From positions 1 through 45,994 of the forward strand of contig CAMULB010000003.1 in assembly GCA_947089585.1 (NCBI GenBank): 45,994 nt of DNA. The letters are read 5' to 3'. The DNA comes from an uncultured Lachnospiraceae bacterium. GTDB taxonomy: Bacteria; Bacillota; Clostridia; Lachnospirales; Lachnospiraceae. The translations under genes and the position numbers were made by a program. The number at the start of each line of letters is the position of its first letter. Positions within the stretch are counted from its first letter, which is position 1. The notes under the pieces were generated by a model, which worked only from the letters and a program-made list of their open reading frames with translations, made no database searches and was not told the origin of the DNA. Of the stretch, positions 9,067 through 16,297 are shown one piece after another.

Positions 9067-10101
9067 CTACTCTGTCTCCAACTGCTCGTCCAACGTGATG
9101 GAAAACGCCGCCTCCTTGGAGCTTACAACCATCTTGCCGCTCCATGTCTGATAGCCCTCTGCTTCTGCCTTCAGCCGATAGGTGCCGTATTTCATCTCCA
9201 GAACCTGCGAACAGTCCGCCGCGCCCCCGTCGATTGTCACCTTGGCATCCGTCGGCGTCACATCAATCTTGACTCTGCCGTACTGCGGCCCGTCTCCCTT
9301 CATCGTATCCAAATCCACAATCAGCTCTTCAAAGCGCGTGATCGTAATCTCCTTGCTCCCTCCGTATCCTTCATTGGCCACGGAAAGCGTATGCTTCCCT
9401 TCCGGAATCTCGATCACTAAATCCGGGGTAATCGGCATTGCAGCCACATTGCCAATCGAGGCCATCCCGCCTTCAAACAAGGCCGTATTCTTGAATACCA
9501 GCGTCCCATGGCCTCTGGTGACAACAATTGTTAAGATCTCTTTGTCCATGCCGCGCATACAGATCTCATCCTGGCTGCTCAAATCATTCAACGAGATAAT
9601 TCCGTCCTCGGAAAATATCTTCAAATCTTCATCATAATAATAGTTACTGCCACGGGCAGAGACAATCGACCGCTCCTCATCAATCGTAAAATCCGTCACC
9701 CCTTCATAGAAAAAAGCGTCGGTGGCAATCTCGACCTTTGTCAGAACCTTTTTCTCCGTATAAGTCAGCTTTAAAAGCTCGCCCACCTTGAGGTCACTCA
9801 TGGTCAGGCTGTCGTTGTATCTGCCATAGATATACGTCCCGCCGTTATATTCAAATTCTTCCTGTCGACCATCCTCGGTTCCCTGCAAAAATACCCGGCC
9901 GGTTTCCGAATTGCTGTAAAGCAGGATATACAGCTGCGGGTCCGTCTCCTGTGCCGTCTCTTGCTGCTGCGCTTCCTCCTCCTGATCCCCATTTTGCATA
10001 TTGCCGTCGTCTTTACCGGAGCACCCTGCAAACAGCAGAATCGCCAAGAAGAGAACAGTCCAAGTCCATGAGGGCCGTCTTTTGTATCCTTTCTCCGCCA
10101 A
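9067..10101 (-). CDS. lipoprotein with C-terminal PEGA domain
   Basis: Predicted extracytoplasmic lipoprotein of unknown function. The basic N-terminus and hydrophobic segment (about 11-25) end in the lipobox LLFAGC, which puts the lipidated Cys at residue 27. An acidic, Gln/Glu-rich linker follows. The middle (about 60-230) resembles no family I can name. Near the C-terminus a PEGA-like beta domain is visible (VKIDVTPTDAKVTIDGG, then YGTYRLKAEAEGYQTWSG), and a related PEGKHTLSVANEGYG block precedes it. I use the TTG at 10101, preceded closely by AAGGTG; the frame also has a TTG at 10116. It lies 40 nt after the CotS-like gene and is probably co-transcribed with it. Confidence 0.75.
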   Translation of the reverse strand: MAEKGYKRRPSWTWTVLFLAILLFAGCSGKDDGNMQNGDQEEEAQQQETAQETDPQLYILLYSNSETGRVFLQGTEDGRQEEFEYNGGTYIYGRYNDSLTMSDLKVGELLKLTYTEKKVLTKVEIATDAFFYEGVTDFTIDEERSIVSARGSNYYYDEDLKIFSEDGIISLNDLSSQDEICMRGMDKEILTIVVTRGHGTLVFKNTALFEGGMASIGNVAAMPITPDLVIEIPEGKHTLSVANEGYGGSKEITITRFEELIVDLDTMKGDGPQYGRVKIDVTPTDAKVTIDGGAADCSQVLEMKYGTYRLKAEAEGYQTWSGKMVVSSKEAAFSITLDEQLETE

Positions 10102-10155
10102 ATCATCACCTTCCAATTTCTCTTTTGCGACTATTTTACCACATTCTACTAATAA

Positions 10156-11160
10156 TTAAAACATCAGATTGGAGGAAATTATCTGCAAAAAACGCTCTTT
10201 TGCCCCCATTTGCTCCACGACCCGTGATAATTTTTCCATATTTCTTCCACACACCCAGGCTTTGCTGGTGTTGTAATAGTGATTTGAGATTTTCCAAAAT
10301 TTCTCCGGATAAGCCAGACGAATATAGAGCTGCTTTTTTTCATCGTCACTGAGCGCGCGTTTTTTCTCATAAGCCTGCAGCAGCTCCATCCCCAGCCCCG
10401 GATTCCAATTGTGCTTCTCCATAATTTTTCGCATAAAATTGCTCAGATCACTGACTTGCACATCATAAATTGCCCGTTCAAAATTGAGAATCGCCACGCC
10501 TTCTCTGGAAAAAAGTACATTGTGATGATTGAAGTCTCCATGGCAAATGCCGTAAACACTGTTGGCTGCTGATTGATTTTGCGCCTTTTCGATTTCCGCA
10601 TTCTGCAGCCGAATCACTTCATCGCCCTGAGTCAAAAAGCTGTTGCAGCGGCGCATAAATTCCATCTCAAAATCATTTTTCTTTTTCTTGTTCCGAATAT
10701 AGTTTTTGACTTTTTTTAACTCCCTGCTGTGCTTTTGATTCTCCAAAAGCAGCGCGTCGGGGCGAACTTTGAGGAAATCAGGAATCTCCTCCTGATACCG
10801 ACGCAGAATCGTATGTAGCTGGGCCAGCTGTGAGACCGCCCTTAGGATATCCTCCCGGCTCTTGGCATCGCATTCCCGTCCCTCATACCAGTCCCGCATC
10901 AGATACGCCGTCTCATCTGCATCCACCGCAATCGTGCGTCCCTGCGTCGTTTTGACAATACAATCCACGCGCTTCTGTCCGTTCTCGCGAAGAAATGCAA
11001 GCACCTTATACAGGAAATCCGCCCTGGCCTCGGAACCGTTATATTCTTTGATAATTTTCAATCCCTGGTCGGTATCGCAGATGGTCGCGCCTCTGCCTTT
11101 GCCGGTCTGATTTACCGCCAGCGGATATTGTTCCAGGATTTGATTAACTCGATTATACAC
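10156..11160 (-). CDS. CotS-family spore-coat kinase-like protein
   Basis: Protein-kinase/aminoglycoside-phosphotransferase fold protein of the CotS/YutH group found in spore coats. The 334-residue product has the N-lobe start ending in GLKIIKEYNG, a hinge YLMRDWYEG, and the catalytic loop CHGDFNHHN (H-x-D....N). The usual metal-binding Asp of the DFG-like motif is Asn here (ILNFERA). That substitution may be normal for clostridial members; I cannot check. The typical VSDLSNFMRKIMEKHNW block follows. The start is a GTG preceded by GGAGGGG at 5 nt. Neighbouring sporulation genes fit a spore role, but the substrate is unknown. Confidence 0.85.
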   Translation of the reverse strand: MYNRVNQILEQYPLAVNQTGKGRGATICDTDQGLKIIKEYNGSEARADFLYKVLAFLRENGQKRVDCIVKTTQGRTIAVDADETAYLMRDWYEGRECDAKSREDILRAVSQLAQLHTILRRYQEEIPDFLKVRPDALLLENQKHSRELKKVKNYIRNKKKKNDFEMEFMRRCNSFLTQGDEVIRLQNAEIEKAQNQSAANSVYGICHGDFNHHNVLFSREGVAILNFERAIYDVQVSDLSNFMRKIMEKHNWNPGLGMELLQAYEKKRALSDDEKKQLYIRLAYPEKFWKISNHYYNTSKAWVCGRNMEKLSRVVEQMGAKERFLQIISSNLMF

Positions 11161-11232
11161 GAAGACCCCTCCATACGATGTTCTTGCACCTATTCTAAGT
11201 GTTCTTTCTATCTTATGAAGAGGTTTATTCTT

Positions 11233-12609
11233 CTATTCCCATTCTGCCGCTTTTTGCAGTAAAATTTCTTTTGTATTCTGTTTGGGATCATTCAGCACCA
11301 AAAGCAGCAGCCTTTCCAATAATTCTCCCAGCTCTTTTCCCGGCTTTCGTCCTGCCGCGATCAAATCATGCCCGTTGACTGCCAGCTGCTTTAAGCTCAC
11401 GCATTCTCCATTTGCCAGAATTTGCTGGTAAATCTCCCGATATGCTTCGATATAGGCCAGCTTTTCCTTGCGCCGAAACCTGCTCTTGCCCATCACGTCC
11501 GCCTCCTTGACCAAAAATAAGCTTGGATACTGGCGCAGTCCGATCCGGTACATGGCCTTTCGGATCTCAGAATAAATCAGCGAAGGCTTGTCATCGTGCC
11601 AATACACCAGACTCGTCACCCGGTCGATGGTATCGCAATCAAATTTCAACTGCCGCATAATCTGTTTCGCCAGCACAGCGCTCTCCTTGTGATGACCCGG
11701 AAAATGATAGACCCCCCGTTCATCCATCTGAATGCAGGCCGGCTTGCCCACATCATGAAACAGGATCGCAAGCCGCAGCACCCGGTCCGCCGGAATATGC
11801 TTTAAGGCGTGCATCGTATGATCGCCGACGCAAAAGCAATGATGCGCATTGTTCTGCGGCGTCTGAAACATCGCGTCCAGCCAAGGGAAAATCTCTCTGG
11901 AAATACCGGTCTCATACAGCGTCCGCACTCTCTGCGGACAAGGCGACAGCAAAAGCTTGACCAACTCTGCCTGAATCCGCTCGGCGCTGATCCTTTTTAA
12001 GGATGAGGCCAGCCTGGGAATACACCGCCGTGTCTTGCGCGCAATCTCAAATCCCAGCTGCGCCGCAAAACGCACGGCACGCAGCATCCGCAGCGCATCC
12101 TCTGAAAAGCGTTCCTGCGCATCTCCCACACAGCGAATCTGACGCCGTTTTAAATCTCCCAGCCCGTCAAATGCATCCACCAGTCCGTGCATCTCATTAT
12201 ACGCCATCGCATTGATCGTAAAATCGCGACGTTTTAAGTCCTCCAACAGGCTGCCGGTAAACGTAACCTCAGACGGATGACGTGCATCCTCATAAGCTCC
12301 GTCTACACGGTAGGTCGTCACCTCATATCCAACCCGGTTGCGCATGACCGTAACCGTGCCGTGCGCAATTCCGGTATCAATGGTATGGCCAAACAGCCGC
12401 TTTACCTGATCGGGCCTGGCAGAGGTGGTAATATCCCAGTCCTGGGGCGTTTTTCCCATCAGACTGTCGCGGACACATCCCCCCACTGCATACGCCTCAA
12501 ATCCTGCCTCCTGCAGCGTATGCAGGATGTAGCTTACATCCTCAGGGAGTACAAGCCGCAGGGAGTATTTTTCGTCCTTGCTTGCTTCCAATTCCATCCT
12601 GTTACACAT
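11233..12609 (-). CDS. cca: CCA tRNA nucleotidyltransferase
   Basis: Adds or repairs the CCA 3' end of tRNAs. The 458-residue product is a class II enzyme. It has the nucleotidyltransferase motif GGCVRD (43-48) with catalytic DxD (Asp57, Asp59), the RRDFTINAMAY motif, and the EDALRMLRAVRFA stretch for nucleotide choice. An HD domain follows with HDVGK near residue 289. The first ATG is used (GAGGTGG upstream); a second in-frame ATG four codons later has a poorer RBS. It is the first gene of a minus-strand run leading to the CotS-like gene. Confidence 0.95.
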   Translation of the reverse strand: MCNRMELEASKDEKYSLRLVLPEDVSYILHTLQEAGFEAYAVGGCVRDSLMGKTPQDWDITTSARPDQVKRLFGHTIDTGIAHGTVTVMRNRVGYEVTTYRVDGAYEDARHPSEVTFTGSLLEDLKRRDFTINAMAYNEMHGLVDAFDGLGDLKRRQIRCVGDAQERFSEDALRMLRAVRFAAQLGFEIARKTRRCIPRLASSLKRISAERIQAELVKLLLSPCPQRVRTLYETGISREIFPWLDAMFQTPQNNAHHCFCVGDHTMHALKHIPADRVLRLAILFHDVGKPACIQMDERGVYHFPGHHKESAVLAKQIMRQLKFDCDTIDRVTSLVYWHDDKPSLIYSEIRKAMYRIGLRQYPSLFLVKEADVMGKSRFRRKEKLAYIEAYREIYQQILANGECVSLKQLAVNGHDLIAAGRKPGKELGELLERLLLLVLNDPKQNTKEILLQKAAEWE

Positions 12610-12702
12610 TCGACCACCTCTATCTGCCTTTCAATCCCCGTCCAGCGAAACGGAGCCTTTCTTTTTATTCACCGCTGAAATTATATCATACTACATATTT
12701 AT

Positions 12703-12741
12703 AAAAAAAGCAAAGGCCTGACCTTGCGGCCACGCCTTTGC
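12703..12741 (-). terminator. terminator after the chemoreceptor gene
   Basis: On the minus strand GCAAAGGC and GCCTTTGC form the stem, followed by TTTTTTTATAAA. It lies about 130 nt past the chemoreceptor stop. No gene lies between 12610 and 12869; this hairpin is the only feature I see there. Confidence 0.85.
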
Positions 12742-12869
12742 CTGTCTGAACCTGCGCCATACATGTGCGGATCAGTTCCCATCCATTATTACAAAATCGC
12801 GATTCTTGCGCTCTGTGCGCTCACTTGCAGCAGGAGCATGTCTTCCTCACTGCCAACCGCCGTAAAAAA

Positions 12870-14579
12870 TTACTCCTCACTCTGCTCCAACAGCATAAAC
12901 TGGCCCACCAGCTCATCCAAAGTAACAGCCTGCGCTGAGAGCTCTTCGCTTGTGGCAGAAGACTCCTCAGCCGCTGCAGAGTTATTCTGCACTACTTCGG
13001 AAATCTGGTTGACACCCTGCTCTGCCTGACGCATCGTCACGGTCTGGTCTCCCATCATGGTACTCAAGCTCTTAGAAACATCTGCAATCTGTTTGATTCC
13101 ATCCACTACAATCTGAATCGACTCGGATGCATTCTCCACCGCATGATTGCCTTCTTCAATCTCACGCAGGGAGCCTTCGATCAGATCTCTGGTGTCCACA
13201 GCTGCCTTGGCGCTCTGCTCGGCAAGCTGGCGAATCTGATCTGCAACAACCGCAAACCCACGGCCCGCTTCACCGGCTCTTGCAGCCTCAATCGAAGCGT
13301 TCAGGGATAACAGATTCGTCTGTGAAGCAATCGACTCAATCTCGGAAATAATATTCCCGATCTTCATAGAGGTATCATTGATCTTCTTCATGGCATCAAC
13401 CATGGTATTCATCTCGGCCCGGCTGTTGTCGGCCTCATCTGCATATTTCTTTGCCTGTATGTAAGATTCTTCCGCCTGTTCGGCGCTCCGCTCCATCGTC
13501 TCGGCAATACTCATGATCGTTGCCTGCAGCTGTTCTACCGCACCAGCCTGTTCGGTTGCGCCTTCCGCCAGATGCTGTGCAGATTCCGCCAGATTCGAGG
13601 AACCGGCTGATACCTGGTCGGACGCTTCTCCGATTGAACGCAACGTATCGGTCATCTGGTTGCGCAAGCCCCGCATCGAATTGATCAAACGTAAGAAATC
13701 ACCGGTATAGGAATCAACAATTTCAGACCGAACCGTATAATTGCCGCTCGCCATCTCACCTAAAACCACACCGATATCGTTGATGATGACGTTGAGCTTT
13801 GTAGCCATATCTGTTGCTTCCTTAACCATATCTGCAACTTCATCCTCTGCCGCCAGCTCCGGGAAGGGGGAGGTCAAATCTCCGGCTGAAAAAGCCCGGA
13901 ACCGTTCGCCCAGCTCCCGCATCGGCATCGCAATCCCCTGTGCAAGTGCCTTGCCGATCTTCAGGGAAATCAGCATTGCAATCACAATTACAATTATAAT
14001 CACGCCTGCCAAAATCCAGGTTAATATATTCAAGGTTGTGGCCAGACCGTTTCCTTCTGTCACCTTCACCTGCAAAAGGCTATCCAATTTTACATAAATG
14101 CTATTATATGCCGGCGCAAGCTGTTCCAGCGCAATGTCCTGCGCCCGTTTGCATGCCTCACGGTCCGTCGTTGCGCCAATCGCGAGGATCTGCTCATCCA
14201 GCTGCCAGTATGACACCAGCTCCGCTTCGATCTCATCGTAGGTCTGTCTGCCTTCTTCCGATACGATGCTGTTCTCTACCTGGCCAAAATACTCTGTAAA
14301 AAGTTTTTTATTCTCTGCGTGCTGTTCCACCACCGATGTGATCGCTTCCGCATCGTCATAGCCAATTGCCGCCCGCAGCGAGGATCTTGCATCCGCAAAT
14401 TCAAACATTGCCTTGCCGATATCTCCCTGGGCAAAGCCAAAATTATGCAACGCATAGGAGTACCGATTGGATACAACAAGTAGCGCGATCAGACCTACCA
14501 GCGCCGCAACCGCTGCTATGGCCGAAACCATACGAAAAGATTTTACAAGTCTTTTCTCAATTCTTTCTTTATTGAACAT
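12870..14579 (-). CDS. methyl-accepting chemotaxis protein
   Basis: Membrane chemoreceptor that signals to CheA/CheW. The 569-residue product has a first membrane helix at about 17-37, an extracellular helical ligand domain of the four-helix-bundle type (about 38-183), a second membrane helix at 184-206, then a HAMP domain and a further HAMP-like stretch to about 310. A long coiled-coil signalling domain reaches the C-terminus. The hairpin tip has the invariant block [19 protein letters not shown], which contacts CheA and CheW. The ligand is unknown. It is preceded by GGAGGAG at a normal distance and ends in its own terminator, so it is probably monocistronic. No flagellar or che genes are in the window. 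Confidence 0.95.
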   Translation of the reverse strand: MFNKERIEKRLVKSFRMVSAIAAVAALVGLIALLVVSNRYSYALHNFGFAQGDIGKAMFEFADARSSLRAAIGYDDAEAITSVVEQHAENKKLFTEYFGQVENSIVSEEGRQTYDEIEAELVSYWQLDEQILAIGATTDREACKRAQDIALEQLAPAYNSIYVKLDSLLQVKVTEGNGLATTLNILTWILAGVIIIVIVIAMLISLKIGKALAQGIAMPMRELGERFRAFSAGDLTSPFPELAAEDEVADMVKEATDMATKLNVIINDIGVVLGEMASGNYTVRSEIVDSYTGDFLRLINSMRGLRNQMTDTLRSIGEASDQVSAGSSNLAESAQHLAEGATEQAGAVEQLQATIMSIAETMERSAEQAEESYIQAKKYADEADNSRAEMNTMVDAMKKINDTSMKIGNIISEIESIASQTNLLSLNASIEAARAGEAGRGFAVVADQIRQLAEQSAKAAVDTRDLIEGSLREIEEGNHAVENASESIQIVVDGIKQIADVSKSLSTMMGDQTVTMRQAEQGVNQISEVVQNNSAAAEESSATSEELSAQAVTLDELVGQFMLLEQSEE

Positions 14580-14618
14580 CTTAAATTTCTCCTCCTCCGT
14601 CTTTCTTCATATTCAATC

Positions 14619-14716
14619 ACCCTGGCATACTTTTATCAATGGATCAGTCTACCGCACGTCTATTATAATACTTTTTTGTCAAAGATACAATGATTTTTAC
14701 TATTTTATGCCAGGGT
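14619..14716. repeat. 11-bp perfect inverted repeat flanking the chemoreceptor promoter region
   Basis: ACCCTGGCATA (14619-14629) and its exact reverse complement TATGCCAGGGT (14706-14716) are separated by 76 bp. The enclosed AT-rich segment contains a TATAAT-type -10 in the minus direction, toward the chemoreceptor. It could be a pair of operator half-sites or the arms of a long stem-loop. The 14580-14854 gap otherwise holds only the plus-strand promoter listed next. Confidence 0.6.
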
Positions 14717-14736
14717 ATTCGTAAAATTTTTTGTCA

Positions 14737-14765
14737 TTGATTTTAGAACTGCAAAACGATATAAT
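14737..14765 (+). promoter_or_regulatory. probable sigma-A promoter of the HAD phosphatase gene
   Basis: Plus strand: TTGATT (14737-14742), 17-bp spacer, TATAAT (14760-14765). It lies about 90 bp upstream of the ATG at 14855. Confidence 0.7.
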
Positions 14766-14854
14766 CAAAAAACAGAATTATTTTCAGAAAACGGCAGGAA
14801 TCGAATTGTTTTCCCACTGGATTCTGCCAAAGCTTCAGGAAAGGATGAATCTTC

Positions 14855-15538
14855 ATGCATACAACCAGGAATACCGTTATTTTTGACCTCGACGGCACGC
14901 TGCTCAACACGCTTACCGACCTAACCTCCAGTGTCAATCATGTCATGTCCCTGCACAAATTCCCCCGCCACAGCCAGGAAGCGGTGCGGCAGATGGTGGG
15001 AAACGGCATCTACGTCTTATTTGAAAAAGCGCTGCCCGGCGGCCGGCAAAATCCGGCTTACGAATGCTGCCTGAAAGAATTCCAGCGTTATTACGCCGCG
15101 CATATGCAGGAAGAGACTGCCCCCTTCCCCGGAGTCCTCGCTCTGTTGGAGCAGCTGTCGGAGGAAGGCTACGCGCTTGCGGTTGTTTCCAACAAATTCG
15201 ATGCCGCCGTAAAGGCCTTGTGCCAGGATTACTTTGCTCCCTACATTGAGACCGCGATCGGCGAATCCCCCGCCATTGCCCGCAAGCCGGCGCCGGACAC
15301 GGTCTTTGCCGCCATGAAACAGCTGAATGTCACAAGAGAGCAATGCATTTATGTCGGGGATTCCGAGGTCGATCTTGCCACGGCCCGCAATGCCGGCATT
15401 CCCTGTATCAGCGTAGACTGGGGCTTCAAAAGCCGTGCGTTTCTGCTGGAGCACAAGGCCGCCGTGATTGTATCCGACACCGAAGCGCTGCTGCGCTGCA
15501 TACATGACGGCGGCCCGGCCATCAATACAGCGCCCTGA
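14855..15538 (+). CDS. gph: HAD-superfamily phosphatase, phosphoglycolate phosphatase-like
   Basis: Cytoplasmic phosphomonoesterase of the Gph/PGP type. The 227-residue product shows HAD motif I DLDGTLLNT (Asp11 nucleophile, Asp13 acid/base), an inserted alpha-helical cap (about 18-85), motif II VVSNK near 110, motif III Lys in the ARKPAPD stretch, and motif IV GDSEVDLATARNAG near 168. The true substrate may be phosphoglycolate or another small phosphoester; sequence alone does not decide. Its 3' end overlaps the convergent TetR gene by 17 bp. It is one of only two plus-strand genes in the window. Confidence 0.88.
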   Translation: MHTTRNTVIFDLDGTLLNTLTDLTSSVNHVMSLHKFPRHSQEAVRQMVGNGIYVLFEKALPGGRQNPAYECCLKEFQRYYAAHMQEETAPFPGVLALLEQLSEEGYALAVVSNKFDAAVKALCQDYFAPYIETAIGESPAIARKPAPDTVFAAMKQLNVTREQCIYVGDSEVDLATARNAGIPCISVDWGFKSRAFLLEHKAAVIVSDTEALLRCIHDGGPAINTAP

Positions 15539-16055
15539 CTGCCCTGGCCACCTCGGAAAGCACGCGTATGATCGTCTCCGGGTCCTCCCCCTGGTGGTTG
15601 AGATAGGCATGATAGGCGCCCTGGATCAGACAGGAGAAGAGAATGCTCTTCTCCACGTCATTGCGATAATGCGGATATTTCTCAAAAAGCTTTTCCTTGA
15701 TCCCCACCTCCAGACGGTTGCCCAGCCGGCTCTGCCCTTTTTGTGAAAACAAAATCGAAATCAGGGAAATGTTCGACAAAAAGGACAAACACAGCGCCTG
15801 AATCAGCCCCTCCATATGCTCTGCTCCTGCGTCCTGTTCCCAGGAAATTCCGCTAAGAATGGCCTGCACCAGCTCCTCCTCCAACGCATCCGCAAGATCG
15901 TAAATATCCTGATAATGAGCGTAAAACGTCGATTTATTGATACAGGCACAGCGACACAGCTCCATTACGGTCATTTTCTCCAAAGGCTTTTTGGCCCGCA
16001 GCTCAATAAACGCGCTCTTGATCGCGCGTTCTGTTTTTTCAATTCTCAGATCCAT
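15522..16055 (-). CDS. TetR/AcrR-family transcriptional regulator
   Basis: DNA-binding repressor-type protein of 177 residues. The N-terminal helix-turn-helix domain is clear: RAIKSAFIELRAKKPLEKMTV then a recognition helix region INKSTFYAHYQDIYDL. The C-terminal domain resembles the TetR_C group common in Clostridia (a short helical domain ending in a SCLIQGAYHAYL region). GGGGAG precedes the ATG. It is divergent from glgB across 242 bp that contain repeated CCGAC motifs, which could be its operators. It converges with the HAD gene. The ligand and targets are unknown. Confidence 0.88.
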   Translation of the reverse strand: MDLRIEKTERAIKSAFIELRAKKPLEKMTVMELCRCACINKSTFYAHYQDIYDLADALEEELVQAILSGISWEQDAGAEHMEGLIQALCLSFLSNISLISILFSQKGQSRLGNRLEVGIKEKLFEKYPHYRNDVEKSILFSCLIQGAYHAYLNHQGEDPETIIRVLSEVARAVRALY

Positions 16056-16112
16056 AGACTCCCCTGCCGCTCCTTATTACTACCGCTTAACTGCAAAATC
16101 TTCCGAACGTAC

Positions 16113-16215
16113 TTTTTCCGACCATTCGATCATTTTGTCGCTTTTCCGACTGTTTTGCTCTTCCGTCGTTTTTCCGTCCATCCAACTCCATTGTCGGTTT
16201 ACAGCCGACTGTTTT
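16113..16215. promoter_or_regulatory. cluster of repeated CCGAC motifs in the tetR-glgB divergent region
   Basis: CCGACTGTTTT occurs twice (16146-16156 and 16205-16215). TTTTCCGAC occurs twice (16114-16122 and 16142-16150). An inverted GTCGG lies at 16193-16197, forming GTCGG-N7-CCGAC with the last copy. This spacing between divergent genes fits binding sites for the adjacent TetR protein. No strong sigma-A promoter is obvious; the GTCGG/CCGAC hairpin plus T run is also weakly terminator-like. Confidence 0.45.
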
Positions 16216-16297
16216 TTCCATTAAAATCATTATAGCGAATCAAACAGCGGTTGTCCAGCTATGGTTACAGCCTGCTCGTCTATTTTGGAGGGATCAA

